Translations under genes and position numbers: made by a program
Shown here: positions 1 through 13,152 of the stretch, one piece after another
How the letters are laid out: the number at the start of each line of letters is the position of its first letter
How positions within the stretch are numbered: the first letter of the stretch is position 1
Notes under the pieces: model-generated
What the model saw: the letters and a program-made list of their open reading frames with translations, nothing else
Told to the model about the DNA's origin: nothing
Database searches by the model: none
NCBI GenBank assembly: GCA_015179125.1
Contig: WHVA01000348.1
Span: 1-64,000 of the forward strand
Source: Gautieria morchelliformis
Lineage: Eukaryota > Basidiomycota > Agaricomycetes > Gomphales > Gomphaceae
Direction: 5' to 3'
DNA length: 64,000 bases

Positions 1-116
1 TGACTTGCTACTGCTACTGCTACCACGGAGGGCGATCCAGGCGTACGAGGAGACCAACTACTGCTGTTGCGAGTACCAGGCGGCGACTGGAATTACTTCC
101 CTTGCTCCCCACCACG

Positions 117-3100
117 ATGTCCAACTCGCAGTTCGACTGGAACGCCCTGTCCACGAATCCTATAAATCCTACCATGTTCGCCACCCTCGCCGCCAATGGT
201 GCGCTCCCCAACCTCCGTGCCCCCAACCCACCCTCCTCCTGGTTGCCCGAGGCAAAGCACCCCCGTCCATATGCACACCGTCGCCCCAAGAACCACGAAG
301 CACCCCTGCCCCACGCTCTCCCTCCCCACGCAGCCCCCCACATCGACACGGCCGTCCGTGTTCTGCCCCCATCCCTCTGGATGTCCCCCGCCTTTGCACA
401 CCCCCACAACAACGCCTCCCAGCCCTACATTAGCCCCACGTCCCCCTACGACCGCCCGTCCCCCGCGGGCTCCGGCTCGGGCTCTGGGTCAGGTGCGCAA
501 ACTGCTGCCGCAGCGGCTGCACCGGCCGCGGTCACGCCCAAGTCCCCATCGATATCCGACATCCTCAACGATGACTTTTTCCTGGCGCACGGCGGCGCGG
601 CGTCCTCCAATGCGTCCTCCACCTCGACCGCGAACGCACACGCACAGCCCCAGGGGAGCCCGGTCAACGCACTCAACATCGCGGGCACATCGGGCAGCGG
701 CCTCGCGCCGCCCTCGTTCCCCTCGCCCCCGCGGTCGTCCTCGTCGACGTCGTCCACGGCGGACGGGGAGGACGTCGCGCTGCTCGCACGGGAGGACCCG
801 CTTGCGACGCAGGTGTGGAAGATGTACGCCCGCACGAAGGCGGGCCTGCCGCATGCACAGCGCATGGAAAACCTCACGTGGCGCATGATGGCGCTGGCGC
901 TGCGGCGGAAGCGAGAGGAGGACGGCCGCGCTGCGGCAGCTGCAAGTGCGGGTGCGGTTGCGGCCAAAAACCGCAACATCGCGGCCGCCCCCGACGCCAA
1001 GGGCAAGGCGAAGCAGGAGGCGTCAGACGACTCCGCGGACGGCCTCAGGGACCTGGCGGATGATCGGCGCACTAGCCACCAGCAACTGACGAGTAGCCAG
1101 GCGCAGACGCAGAATGCGCGTCAGGGTCAGGCGCGCGATGCGCAGCATCAGGACGATCGCGACGCGGCGGGCCGGCTGCAGGAACACAAAGAGGGTCCGG
1201 ACGATGTCCAGCACGATACCGCGCCGCGCGGGCGCAGGATCGACAAGGGCAAGTCGAAGATCCGCGTAGAAGGGTTCGACGATGGCAAGGAGGAGGAGTG
1301 AGTGTTTCGTCATTCTTACATCCCCTTGATTCGATGCTTGTATTCGATTTGTGGCCTGCATTCGTTCTGGCTTGGATCGGCTTCATCTCTGTGCTTGCCC
1401 TGGTCTCCTGGTTGCTGGTTTGTGTCTTGGTTTCTTCTAATTCTTTGCTTTCGATTCATTTGTCTGTTGCTTTTTTCGACTTTCATTCCCCTTCATCTTC
1501 GCCTCTTCATTTATTTTATTTCGCGGAATTTATCGCTTGAACGCATTTCATTCCCCTCCACTTTGTTCGTCTTATCCCCACCCTCCTTGATCTTACGTCC
1601 TGGACGGTCGCTCCACTGCTTTTACCTCATATGACGCGTGTTGTCTATCTTGTTACCTCATGGGCTGTCTATCGCTGAGCTGTTATCTCCCCGCCTTCAT
1701 CTCACCTCTTCTTCATGGATTCCCACCTCGTTATTTTTACATTTTCATCACCTCGGTCCCCGGCTATTTTGCGTGCTTCCCGTCCCTGTTCTCTGTTCTC
1801 TGTTCCTCCGATGCGCCGCCCTTTTTTTTCCTATTCATTACCCGCGCATTCTCGGTGTCCTGCATTCTGTTTGCATTCCTTGCCTGGCGTTCCTCGGCCG
1901 GGTTCGCATGTTTCGCGGATCCTCGTGTTTCCGGTTCGTGTTTCCGTTCCCCGCACACGCACGTTCCTCGGTGGCGGCACCGCGTCCGTGCTGGGCCTGG
2001 GCCTGGGCCGTGCGCCCTGGGCCGTGATGCTCCGTCCGTGCGCTGCCTGTGCGTCGCCCCTTCTGAGGTGGCCGGGTTCTCAGTGCCCTGCCAGCCACCC
2101 GTGACAGTGGCTGGCCCTGGCGCGTGCGCGCTTCCCGGCACGCCCTGGGCCTTGGCGCTGAGTCATCAGCACAGCCCAGCCGGTGTTCTATGGCTGCGCG
2201 TTGTGCCCTTGGCTTTGATCTGTCCTGTGGTTCGCTGTGTGCTCGGGTGGACGCCTGTTGCTGGTTGCCGGTTGCCGTCTAGATCTGCTGCGCTGATGGG
2301 GTGTGGGGTGCATTGCGGGGTTTACATTGTGCGGTGTGGGGTTGGCGCTCCGGGCGCGAAGTCGGCGCTCCTTTTGGGTCTGGTCTATTGCTCTCCCACT
2401 GATTCGCTGCGCCCGCGTCTGCTGACCACGCTGCGGTCCCGTCTCCAATTCTGTCCTCCTCGTGCGTGCGCTCGCCTCGTGCGTTCGGGTCATGTGTGCT
2501 GCCTCTTGCTGTCACCCTCACTTGAGCTCTTTGCCTTTCCCTTTCTCATCTCACCCGTGACTCGTCCCGCACGTGAGCCGCCTGCTGACCCTCTTTCTTG
2601 CGCAGGGACGACTCCCCGATGGACTGGCGCGCAATGTCGCGCTCCCGCTCCCGCATGTCCGTCGATCTCGACTGGCGCAATGCGGACGGCTCGCGCGAGC
2701 GGGGCCAGCCGTTTGAGGCGTCCCTCGCATCCCATGGTATGCTGCTTTGTCTGTCGTACTCTGCAGCTGCTCACCCCGCTCGTCTTCGTAGCAACCTCAG
2801 CTTCCGCACCGGCACCCGCGTCCTCAGCAGCAGCTCCCGCACCCAGCACGAGTACGGGGCTCGGTCTCGCCCGTGTCCCAGCCTCGCCCTTTGCCCGCAC
2901 ATCCTTGGGCGGTGGCCCGAACGAATATGCCGCCACCCAGGCCGTTCTCGCTGCAGAGGCTGAGATGGGGCTCGGCATGCGCTACGGGTTCGGCCCGACG
3001 ACCGGCATGGGTGTCAGAGCGGGTCCCGCGGGTGTCATCTCTGGGTCCGCTCCCGCGGGTGACGCCCAGGGTGAGGAGACCGACGACATGGACAAGTACC

Positions 3101-5774
3101 TCAAGATGGGCAGCGAGCACGCTACGAGTCCAGGGATACGCATTCCGGGGCGCGGCGCCGCCGCGGGGTCAGGCGGGGACGGCTTCTACGCGTTTGGCGG
3201 AAACAGTCAAAACAGCCATGCGAATGCCGCCGCGGGGGCCTATAACCCTGCGCTGTCATTGCCGTTTCACCCGTCGTCCCTGCCTACGCATGGATTCTAC
3301 GGGTTCCCGTCGTCGAGTGGGCTCGCACACGGGTCGGGCTCGGGCGCGGGTGTGCAGGGGTGGGGGTCGGGTGCAGGTGCGACGGGGTACGGCGGCCAGG
3401 TCGCCTTCAGCCAGTTCTCGTTGGGCGGCTCGCATTCCCAGACGCAGTCGCTCTCCCTCAGCCAGAACGCGCTCGCGACATCACACTCGCACCCGCACCT
3501 GAACGCGCTTCCCCTCTCCTCGCACGCGCACGCCCACCAGGGCCACGCGCACTCGCAGTCCCTCTCTGCACACCCGCTCTCCCAATCCCACCCGCAGGGG
3601 CACGCCCACTCGCACGCGTCGACGTCGCCGCACGCCCTCCCCCTCTCCCCGCTCTCCCCCCATGCGCACGAGCACCCGCTCACCCCGCCCAACGCCCTCG
3701 GCCCCGCCAGCGCCAGCGCCAACAATCTCGGCGCCGTATCTCCGCACTCGCTCACCCCGCCGCATACCGTCGGCTCCAACCCGCTCGTCTCGCAGGCGCC
3801 GAATGCATTCCAGTTCCCGAGGCGCGTGCGGAAGACGAGCTTCGACCATACGGTGTCGCGGGAGGGTATCGGCATGGGGGCGCTCAGCGGGCTGGGCGGG
3901 AGGCATCAGGTTAATGGGAAGCCGGTTTGGGTTGGCGAGGGGCAAGGGAGCACATTGGTAAGTTTTTTTGCTTTTTTTTTATTGTTGGGTTTCCCCGCCG
4001 TCTCCACCTCCACCTCTTCCCTTCCCCGCACGTTGCCCTGACGAGGTGGTGGTTGATTTGAATTGATGTTGATATACTTTTTTCGTGGTGCTAGGGCAAA
4101 CGCCGCGCTGACGCGCCGCACGCGGAGGAGACACTACGCGCCGATCCGCCACAGGGCTCGCAGACACAATCTGCATCCTCGGGCGTCACACCCGGCGCGG
4201 CAGCCCCGGGGATTAGTGCCCAACCGGCATCTGCAAAGCAGCCACAGGGATCGTCTTCTCAAGGAACTTCGCAGGCGAAGGCACAGGCGGGGCAGGGATC
4301 TTCGAACACGCAGACACAGCCGCAGACGCAAGCCCACTCGCAATCGCAGGCACAATCGCAAGCTCAGAGCCAAGCCCAAGCCCAGTCCCAGTCCCAGTCC
4401 CAAGCCCAGGCCCAGGCCCAAGCCCAAGCCCAAGCCCAGTCCGACGCACAGGCAGCGCAGGCGCAGGTGGCGGACACAGATCCCGTGCACGGCGGGCGGA
4501 CGAGTGCGTTCCCGAGCGCGCCGTTCAGCTTCAACTTCAACGGCTTTGAGGGCTTCCTCAACACGGGCGATGCAGGCGCCGGATGGAGCCGGGAGGTGTA
4601 TCCCACGGGGCCCTCCGCCAATGGCGTGGGCGTGGGCATGGGCGTGGGCGCGGGCGTGGGTGTGGGTGTGGGTGGCGTCGGCGCGCCAGGGACAAGTGCG
4701 GGGTCGTTCCATCCGGAGGAGACGCTGTCGTCGCTTCTCTCGGAGGGCCTCGTGAATGTGCCTGTGCCGGGCGGGATGCACGGCGCGATGCCGGGCAACG
4801 ATGAGCTCGAGTACCAGCAGATGCTGGGGTTGCTGTCGTACGGGACGGGGTATGATGGCGGGCAGGTGTACGATGCGGTGCGGGGGGGTTATGACCCAGG
4901 CGCGGGGACGCAGTATACGCATGTGGATCCGACGCAGCTGCTGGCGGGGCAGGGATCCGGAGGAGGGCCGGGACAGGGAGGGGAGGGTGCTGTATTCCAT
5001 GCGAGCCCGTCGAGCGATGGGTGGGCGACGGGGGAGTTTTCGAGCTCGACAGCGAGTCCGGAGCCGGCGCAGGAGATGGGCGAGGAGCGGAAGATGGGGG
5101 GTGGGATGGGTGCGCGCCGGGCGCAGGACGTGGGCGGTGCGAAGAAAAAGGGCGGAAGCGGCGAGGAGGGGGTTGGCGGAGGGAAGAGCATGCCGATGGC
5201 ACGGTCGGCGAGCACGCCTGATTTGCCGAGTCTGAGTGGTGCGAAGGGAGGCATGACGGTGGATGACGGGGAGGTGCCGACTGTGTGCACGAATTGCCAG
5301 ACGACGAATACCCCGTTGTGGAGGCGGGATCCGGAGGGACAACCCTTGTGTAATGCTTGTGGCCTGTTTTACGTGAGTCGCGGTGTCAGCGCTACTGGCC
5401 GCCTTTTTCTGCGCCGAGTTCCTTATCTGATTATGCGCCGCGCGTGACGAACAGAAACTGCATGGCGTGGTGCGCCCGTTATCGCTCAAGACGGATGTGA
5501 TCAAGAAGCGGTGCGTGCTTCGTGATGATTGAGGCTACGTCGCATTGGCTCACGATAGCTTATCTCCCGTAGAAACCGCGCATCGGGGCTGCCGAATACG
5601 TCCCGGAAAGGCGCGCCTTCGCTCCCGAAGCTGGCGGCGAACCGCCCGCGGTCGTCCACGACGAGCATGGCCGCGGGGAACGCGATGCGCGGGGGCTCGG
5701 CGGCGGGGAACGGGACGCTCGCGATGAAGCGGCAGCGACGGTCCTCTGCTGGGCGCCGAGTCACGGACGGCTAG
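117..5774 (+). CDS. areA: AreA/Nit2-type GATA transcription factor
   Basis: Probable nuclear activator of nitrogen-catabolite genes. Six exons: 117-1297, 2606-2736, 2792-3957, 4095-5372, 5455-5510, 5573-5774, giving 1337 residues. The start ATG at 117 is preceded by ACCACG. Residues about 227-266 match the fungal DUF1752 block of AreA proteins (core [13 protein letters not shown], then [17 protein letters not shown]). Residues about 774-796 carry a second AreA-like block ([18 protein letters not shown]). The GATA finger is C1224-X2-C1227-X17-C1245-X2-C1248, followed by NACGLFY, then after an intron [21 protein letters not shown], as in the family. Between these lie long low-complexity stretches rich in Ser, Gly, His, Gln and Ala, which make the protein longer than ascomycete AreA (about 880). 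The first intron is unusually long. Family assignment is firm; the nitrogen role is inferred from the family. Confidence 0.9.
1298..2605 (+). other. Long first intron of the GATA factor gene
   Basis: Runs from GTGAGT to CGCAG and is 1308 bp, against about 47-60 bp for most introns in the window. It joins codon GA|G in frame. The first half is pyrimidine-rich. Several frames stay open by chance through it (one from 1660 to 4041), but only the spliced frame carries conserved protein. It could hold an internal promoter or an alternative first exon; nothing in the sequence proves this. Confidence 0.7.
4321..4452 (+). repeat. Gln-Ala/Gln-Ser coding repeat in the GATA factor
   Basis: Near-tandem six-base units (CAAGCC, CAGTCC, CAGGCC) encode alternating Gln-Ala and Gln-Ser in exon 4 of the GATA factor. 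The unit is short and imperfect, so replication slippage and length variation between strains are likely. A second low-complexity block at about 4624-4675 encodes alternating Val-Gly and Met-Gly. Confidence 0.8.
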
Positions 5775-6150
5775 ACGCGCCCTGAGCGCGCGCCAGCCAT
5801 CCATCCATTCCGCCACACGCGTCCGCATCACGACCAAGTCTGTCGGACAGACACCGTCACAAACATAGAGAGCTTTCCTGTCGCATAATTCCTTGCCTTT
5901 TTATTATTCCTTTGGCTTTGCTGTTGTGTCCTGGTTTTCTTTCATTCCTCTTTCATTCTCTGTGTGTGTGTGTGCTCTTTTGTAATACATGCGGGAAATT
6001 GGGGTGCTCTCTCTACGTTGCTCCTTGTGCTGCTTTTAGATTGGCGCGCTGTGCTGCCGTGCTTGCGCGTCTACGAATCGCAAATGAGAGCGTCTAAGAC
6101 CCTGCCTGCCGCGACCGCAACGATTACCGTGTCTACTGTTGCGGGCTGCA
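5775..6150. other. Intergenic, GATA factor to Sec7 gene
   Basis: Holds the 3' end of the GATA gene and the promoter of the Sec7 gene. It contains T-rich tracts and a short TG run near 5960. No further gene was recognised. Confidence 0.5.
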
Positions 6151-9100
6151 ATGTTTCGCACTGCGTCAAGGACGCCTGCGCCGTCGCCACCGTCCTCGTC
6201 CTCGCCGCCAGCACCGTCTACATACACAAAGGGCCTCCAGCCCGTCGCTTCGGCTGACATCCGTGCCGGCACCAATGCAGCCAGGCACTCAAAGACGAAC
6301 CTCGACTTCGAGTCCGCCCTCCGCGCAGAGGGCACCTTCCAGCTCCGCGAGGGCCCCGACGTCGCTGCGCTAGGCGTCGTAGAATCGTCCCCAGCGCCGC
6401 AGCGACGCCCGAATACCAATACCACCATCAACACCATCGTCGTCCCGCCCACGCCAGAGGGGCGCACCGCCGCAGCTGAGGGCAGTGTCCAGGGGCCCAG
6501 CAGCTCCTCCAGCCCGCACCCGAGCTCGCCGTCCCCGCAGGACGTGTCGCCCAGCCGCGACCCGGACGCGCTGGAGCTGCAGAACAAGCGGCGCTCGATG
6601 TTCCGCTCGCCGGGCTCTGCGAGCAGCCCGGACCTCGCGACGCTCCTGCGCAAGGCGAAGGAGAAGGAGAGCGCGGGAGGCGCCATGCCTGGGTGTGGCC
6701 TGGCCGCTACGCAGAGGCAGGCGCAGGAAGAGGGTGGGCTCGCCCCGAACGAGGCGTCCGGTGCGGGGTTTTTGTCCCCGAGCCAGACTTCGCCGCGGTT
6801 GCGCGGGAGCTCGTCGACGTCCTCGTTTTCGGCCGTGTCGGGGGCACCGCGGATGCCTGCGAAGGAGGCGGCGGCGGAGCCGCCTGGGAGGCCGTCGCTT
6901 TCGGATAATGGGAGGAATTCTCCAGGCGCGTCTCCCTCTGCGCCGAAATCGCAGTGGTCCTTGACCAGTTCTCGCGCGAGGAGTGGGAGTAAGGTCTGTT
7001 GTGTGGTGTATTTTGGCCTGTTAGTTTTGCTTATGTTTTCCATGCAGTCGGGCAAGTCAATGCGGTCCCGCGCAAGCAACTTCCTTGGTAAAATACTGGG
7101 GCAGGAGAGTAGTGTGCGGGATAAGCAGGTATGTTGTAGTGCACATTTCCATGCCCCCTACTTAGTTTGATGCAGAAAGACGAGGGTTCTTCTACCCCGA
7201 CCACACCTGTGTATACCGCGCCGCCCCTCTTCGCTCGCTATGCGAACTATAACCCTCCACCCGTGCCACAGCTTCCTGAACCCTACCGGTTTGCTAGCTT
7301 ATCGTCCTCTACTACAACGGACGTATTTAATAATGCCCCGACCTCTCCCGATTACTCCAAACCTCTCCCTACCAAACCCAAAACCAGCCACCGCACAAGT
7401 GAAGAGGAAGTTGAGCAAGCCATTGCGGCGTCGCTCGCTCCAGAGCGGACCATCAAGCCGCGCCTACGAGATGGCCATGTCCGCAGCCATTCCCGCGGAA
7501 ATGGTTCTACATCCAGTGCACGTCGAAGAAGTGCGAGCGTGGGAGACCTTGAATGGGCAAAACCTGCCAATGAGGTGGCGAATTCGGTGCCGCCCGCAGG
7601 CGAGCCGCCACGCGAACCTGAACCTGGGAAGGCATCAGCGGAATGGGACACGAGCGCCATCATCAGTATGCTCCAGGGCGAGCTGTCTCAGCTCGACCCC
7701 ATCTCGGCAACTTCCCTAGAGATCACGGATCCCTCGACACCAGCGCGACGACCCAGCCCAAGTCGTTCGCGAAACCCTGAGCAGACGATGCTATCACGCG
7801 ATGGCACTGGCACGATCCGTCCAAAGGCGTCTGCGTCTCGACCAGCACCTCCTAGCATCACAACGGTCACCGAGAGGCAGCGTGCTGATCATGATTCCAC
7901 GGCCTCACCGCGCTCTCCTGCGTCGCCGAAACGAACGTCATTGAATATCCCTGACTCGCCCATTCGTTCAACCGCACGACGGGCCGTGTCACGTCCAACT
8001 CCTCCCATATCAGCTTCTGCGATTTACGCGTCTCGGACGGTGTCGACCCCCACGCTGAGCATCCCGCCAGTATCAGCGGCACCCGCCAACTGGAACGCGA
8101 CTTCCCCCGTATTCTCCAACCCGTTTATGTCCCAACCGTCCGTGGTCGTGAATGGCGGCAACCCGTCCAGTCCTCGAGAACCCTCCCAAATGCGTTCTCC
8201 TGCGTCGAATTCAGAGCCGGTCCTTGTAGCGGGGAACGAGGTAGAACTCGGCCCACGGCGCGGGTCCCAGCCGCAAATACACACGAAAACCCCCGACTAC
8301 CATCGTACAGTCCGGCTCGTGCCGTCGACGACGTCATTTGCGTACCCAAACGGACAGGGGTATGGGTCAGCGTCGCAGGTTGATCTTGGTGACGCATCGC
8401 CTGCGAAATCGATTGCTTCCAGTTCTGTGTCGCCTGCTAGAGGCGTGAGTATGGAAGGTGATGATATGGATGCAAGGGGTCAAGAGCTAGCACAACGCTG
8501 TTGGACTGATGACGAGACATTCCTGCCGAAGGAAAAGATCGCTGAGTGGTTAGGTGGCGCGTGAGTCTTTATTGTGTAATCTTAGACGTGCTGCTGAGCA
8601 GCTGGTATGATTAGGGGACGCATCAACTCTGTCGCTTTACATTATTATATGGACTTTTACGACTTCGCTGGGTTACGGCTGGATCATGCATTTAGGCGCG
8701 TTATTTTCCTCTTTCTCGACTTTCTTCTCCCAATGCTGTTTCCAGGCGATTTTGTGCCAAGCTTTATCTCAAGGGCGAGACGCAGCAAATCGACCGCATA
8801 CTCTCCGAGTTCAGTCGACGTTACTGGGAATGCAACCCTAATAGTTTGTATGGTGGCGCTAGTAAGCACCCAGCTACTCCTTCGTCTTTATGTGCCCATC
8901 ACTTACTACTTAACCAGGTGTCGTCCATGCTGTCGCATACTCAATTCTGCTCCTGAATACCGATCTGCACATCGCCGACCTTTCAACACACATGTCACGA
9001 AACCAATTTGTCCGGAACACCGTACAAGCCATCCAGTCGCAGATACGGACGGCGCCCAACCTTGAGCGTGCAAGCACACCTGACTTGATGTATGACGATG

Positions 9101-11185
9101 CCAGTAGCGCGCATGCTGAAGGGAGCGAGGTAGGCGGGAGCACTGTTCGCTCGCGCCCGAAGCGTAGCAGCAGTGTGCATAGTTGGACAAGCGTCTCCCG
9201 CGACGCCATCTCCTCTACGGGAACATCGTCTACCGCTCAGCTCACAACATCGCCCATCGGGCCCGCTTCGCAGAATGCGAGCACGGTTTCTGTGCAAACA
9301 CCGACGTCAGGTCAAATTCCAGCTTCTGCAGAGCCGAGGATACGGACAGCAGGCAGTCAGAGCAGTGTTACATCGATTGTCTACGGGCGGAACTGGGACG
9401 GGGAAATGGAGAGCCTGCTACGAGTGAGTGGCGGGCAGATTGCCTGCGTGACGGCGCTCAATGTAGCCTTCAGGACATGTACGCTGCCATCAAGAGTCAA
9501 GAAATCCGGCAACCAACAGGGTTCCAGCCGCCATCTAGCCAAATGTCTAGCCTTGCTCCCAATACCCCATACAATACCCTTATGCGGCATCGAAGTCAAC
9601 GCGGTCAAGACCGCATGGCTATACTGAAGCGAGGCAGTATTCGTGGTATACAAACTTTACTTGGCCAACAGACTGGCGTAAGTCCCTATAGTAGCAATAG
9701 CAGCATCGAAGGCAGGGATCCCCGCGATGGGCGTGTCAGTCCATCACCCAGCTTTGCAACATCTCTGGAGGTGAGTTTGACAGTTTTAAACCATGTCGCC
9801 GCTGAGTTATCCTACTTTGACACGCACAGGGTATATCCGCAACGAGCACGTTCTTTACTCCGGCCCTAGGGTTTGCATCCAACCTTTCTCATACCATTAT
9901 ACGGGAGGCGCAAGAGGACGACATACGAAGTCTTTCTAGTGACAATACAGCAGACACGAGCGTGAGCATCTCCGACGAGGAGCTGGCTTTGCTCGGCGCT
10001 CCTTGGGCAAAGGAGGGTATGCTTTGCCGAAAGCAGTACTGGGAATCTAGTGGTAAACGTGCGAGGTCGAGGACATGGCAAGATGTATTTGTCGTCATCC
10101 AGAAAGGGGAGTTGGACATGTTTATATTCGGTGAACGTGGCACAGGCGGTGCGCAAAATGTCGGAGGTGGCAATTGGCTGGTGTGTTTTCCTCTCCTTTG
10201 ACACCCCTTCAACACTGATGAGTTAATCCTTGTGCAGGCCAACGCACAGACTGTGGGCAACGTGGCGCTTGCTCACTCTTTAGCACATGCATTGCCGCCT
10301 CCAGGATACAACCGGCAGCGACCGCATTGCTTTGTCCTGACGTTGGCATCTGGAGGCGTATTCTTTTTCCAGGCTGGCACTGAGGATCTGCTCAACGAAT
10401 GGGTTACAACGTGTAATTATTGGGCGGCACGACAAAGTAAGGAACCCCTCGCAGGCGGAGTATCAAACATGGAGTATGGTTGGAATCGCGTTCTGGATCC
10501 CGTGACTCAAATAACCACTATACATGATGACGCCGGGTCTATTGCGGACGTTACGGACACCTTTAGCATGCGTAGTGGCAAGAGTACCAAGAAGCGAAGT
10601 TGGCCCGACCCCAACTCCATTGGACGCAGCCACGACCGCATTTTTATCAATGAATGGAAGGCCCCCTTGCCATCCACAGTCTCAAGCACTCATGATGAAG
10701 AAACTCAGCTCGAAGCGCTGCAGAAGCAAGTCGTATCATTAAAACAGGACCTGCAAACCCATAACGAGTTGAGAAGATCCATGTCCGCTTTGGTACGCTG
10801 ATCTCCTGGAATCATTACTATTTTGAACTCATGTATCTTGAAGTATGCACCTCGATCCTCCAATTTGTCGAAAGCGGAGACAAACTGGGAGAAAAAATCA
10901 CAATACTTGCTCACGGAAATTGTCAAGTACGAAACCTACGTGGAATCACTCAAGAACGGCATGTCTCTACGACTGAAAAAGCGTGGCGAGAAGGCTTTAG
11001 AGAAAGCCCTCGTGACCGCAAGTCCTCACCATGCGGACTTCACGGCTGGTGCTACAGGACGCGTCTATCCTGAAGACGACACAATCTTTGAAGGAGACGA
11101 ACCCTCAACGCCTGGACCAACGTCTGAGTTTAGACATCGGAGAGAGAGAGCTCAAGGTGATGATGACGATCCGACGACGCCATAG
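6151..11185 (+). CDS. Sec7-PH domain Arf guanine nucleotide exchange factor
   Basis: Catalyses GDP/GTP exchange on an Arf-family GTPase at a membrane. Ten exons: 6151-6993, 7048-7128, 7176-8560, 8615-8695, 8746-8861, 8918-9423, 9474-9770, 9830-10180, 10238-10792, 10844-11185; 1518 residues. Residues 1-740 are Ser/Pro-rich and probably disordered. The Sec7 domain spans about 745-905 (MDFYDFAGLRLDHAF, then YLKGETQQIDRILSEFSRRY, then YSILLLNTDLH). E808 in KGETQQIDR is the expected catalytic glutamate. A PH domain follows at about 1165-1300 (EGMLCRKQYW, FVLTLASGGVFFFQAGTED), then a helical region (KSQYLLTEIVKYETYVESL). This order resembles fungal Syt1/Yel1/EFA6-like exchange factors; which of these it is cannot be settled here. 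The intron at 8696-8745 needs a GC donor. Confidence 0.9.
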
Positions 11186-11802
11186 ATGTATCGTTAATCG
11201 TGCATGTTTGTACATTGTAACATTTATTGTGGGTGTTGCTTCTCTGTATTTTTGCTACCAGATTTTTGCAGGCACGTGCCGGCTGCTAATGCCTGGGGAC
11301 TTAGTATTATTTCATGATATTCATGTATGCAGCACGTACCTTAAATTTCACGGCCAGTTATGGGTTTTACCTCCGCCTTCTCAATGCTCAACGTTACTGT
11401 AAACGTTCAACGATGGAACTTAAAACTTACTTTCTAATGATTGAAGCAATGTTTAGAAGAAATTGCCAATTATGCTGTGAAGAGAATTGGGGCTGATGAA
11501 TCAGCATTGCTCGCATGTCCTATCATACATTGTTGACCTGCAGTATAAGTATAATGCGTCGTACGCCAACGCTTTTTTGGCTCTCGGACAAACTTTGCAC
11601 AGGTTTTTTGGCTCTTGATAGGGATTTAAGACTACGGATAGCCATCCAAGTACTGTGAGTGAGTGAGTGTGAGTGCATGCTGATACAAAACCAAACAAAC
11701 TATCTGAAGCACGTTACACCTCAGCACCGAGCCTCTAGCTTCGCCGCCCAGCGTCAAGCCAACGTTTCATATCCTGACGCGAACGCCACTACCACGGCCA
11801 TC
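11186..11802. other. Intergenic, Sec7 gene to F-box gene
   Basis: AT-richer spacer. A 12-base direct repeat with core TTTTTTGGCTCT occurs near 11571 and 11604, and a short GTGA run near 11655. No coding feature is supported. Confidence 0.5.
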
Positions 11803-13152
11803 ATGCGAATAACCATGAATAATCTACCCAGAGAACTCGTGGATGACATTATCGGTCACGTAGACGAGGACGATATTAGCCACTTTCGCCTGCTCGCCTG
11901 CTCGCTCGTTTGCCGTTTCTGGCTTCCCTCAATCCAACGTCGCCTCTTTCACCACGTAAATCTTACTCAGCCTCGACTAGTGGAGCTCGCAAAGCGGCAT
12001 GCACAAATCCAGCGACTCGACCAGGTTCTACTCAACTCGCCCCATCTTATCAGTTATATCCGAGTGCTGGAGCTACCTGACTTGTCGATCTCTGGACTTT
12101 CTATATACCATTACCCCGGCTCCCCAGGTTGGACTGCGATAGATAAACCACTCCCCGCACTATTGCGCAAGCTCACCCATGTGCAGAAACTCAAAATTTC
12201 AGACCTGGCTTGGAGTGTCCCGTCAGGGGATTTCAGACAGTCGCTTTGCCAGGTACTTGAGCTTCCCTCGATGGCGTTTGTATGTATCAACGACGCTCTA
12301 TTTTATCAAATGGACGACTTTACAAACCTTATAAATCATGCCAGAGGCCTAACAGGCCTCTCCTTAAATCTTATCGACGTGATATGGGTTCCTCGGTGTC
12401 CTTTGGAAACCAAACAAGGGGAGGACAATGACCAGAGGTTCGAGGGGAATGGCATTCACCTTGCTAGCCTAGATGTGCTGTGCGGAAACGACAATTCCGA
12501 ATTTATTTCCGGATTTATTAACTGGCTCCTTGGCCCTCGATCACATTTCGGCGTATCGCACATCCATACATTACACATAGCTCTCCCTGACACTGAAGAT
12601 GATAGTGTCAACAGGCTACTTTGCGCCATCGGCAGCTCACTCAAGCATGTCTCTATTATCCAGCCATCTCCCTGTGAGTGACCACCAGTTTGATTGAACA
12701 CAAAAACTTTGCCTGACTTGATAGGAAAAGCCTCGGTCTTCGTTAATCTGGCGTTCAATGTGAATATTGAAACCTTAAGTTTAGTTCGCATGAATATGCG
12801 AAGGGGCAGCCTATCCACCTTAAGGAGGGTCCTCTCTACTATTGATGCATCCAACCATATACATCGTATGGAATTGCGTATTAATGATTTATTTTCCAGC
12901 CGCGACACGTGGGTGGACTGGGAAGAAGTGTACAGTGTCCTTACGGGCCCTCATTTCCAGTTTCTGCGGGTGCTATACATCAATATCAGGCCTGGCTGTG
13001 ATCCCAACTTACGCCGTGGTGACCCGGTGGTTGGGACGAGTAAGGGCATGGTTGCCGGACATCCGTTATTAGCAATACGATGGAATAAGGCGACTCTTAA
13101 GCAAGTTTATAGTAACCATTGTATATTTTGTCCAAATAATCCTTGGAATTAA
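11803..13152 (+). CDS. F-box domain protein
   Basis: Probable substrate adaptor of an SCF ubiquitin ligase. Exons 11803-12673 and 12731-13152, 430 residues. The F-box lies at residues about 5-55 (NNLPRELVDDIIGHV, then LLACSLVCRFWLPSIQRRLF), followed by a long Leu-rich region without clear repeats, as in the large Agaricomycete F-box family. Both halves use the same frame and are separated by an in-frame TGA at 12679, so an intron is required. Using the obvious TAG acceptor at 12722-12724 would itself create TGA (T|GA). The next AG (12729-12730) gives T|CC and continues the frame, so it was chosen. If that acceptor is not used, the gene is broken here. Substrate unknown. Confidence 0.7.

Noticed and set aside
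1660-4041. Long 793-codon open frame on the plus strand
   Set aside because: The first third runs through the long intron of the GATA factor and lacks conserved sequence; only the part from 2792 is real exon.
4134-5504. 456-codon minus-strand frame opposite the GATA factor
   Set aside because: Shadow of GC-rich coding sequence; the plus strand carries the GATA finger and consistent splice sites.
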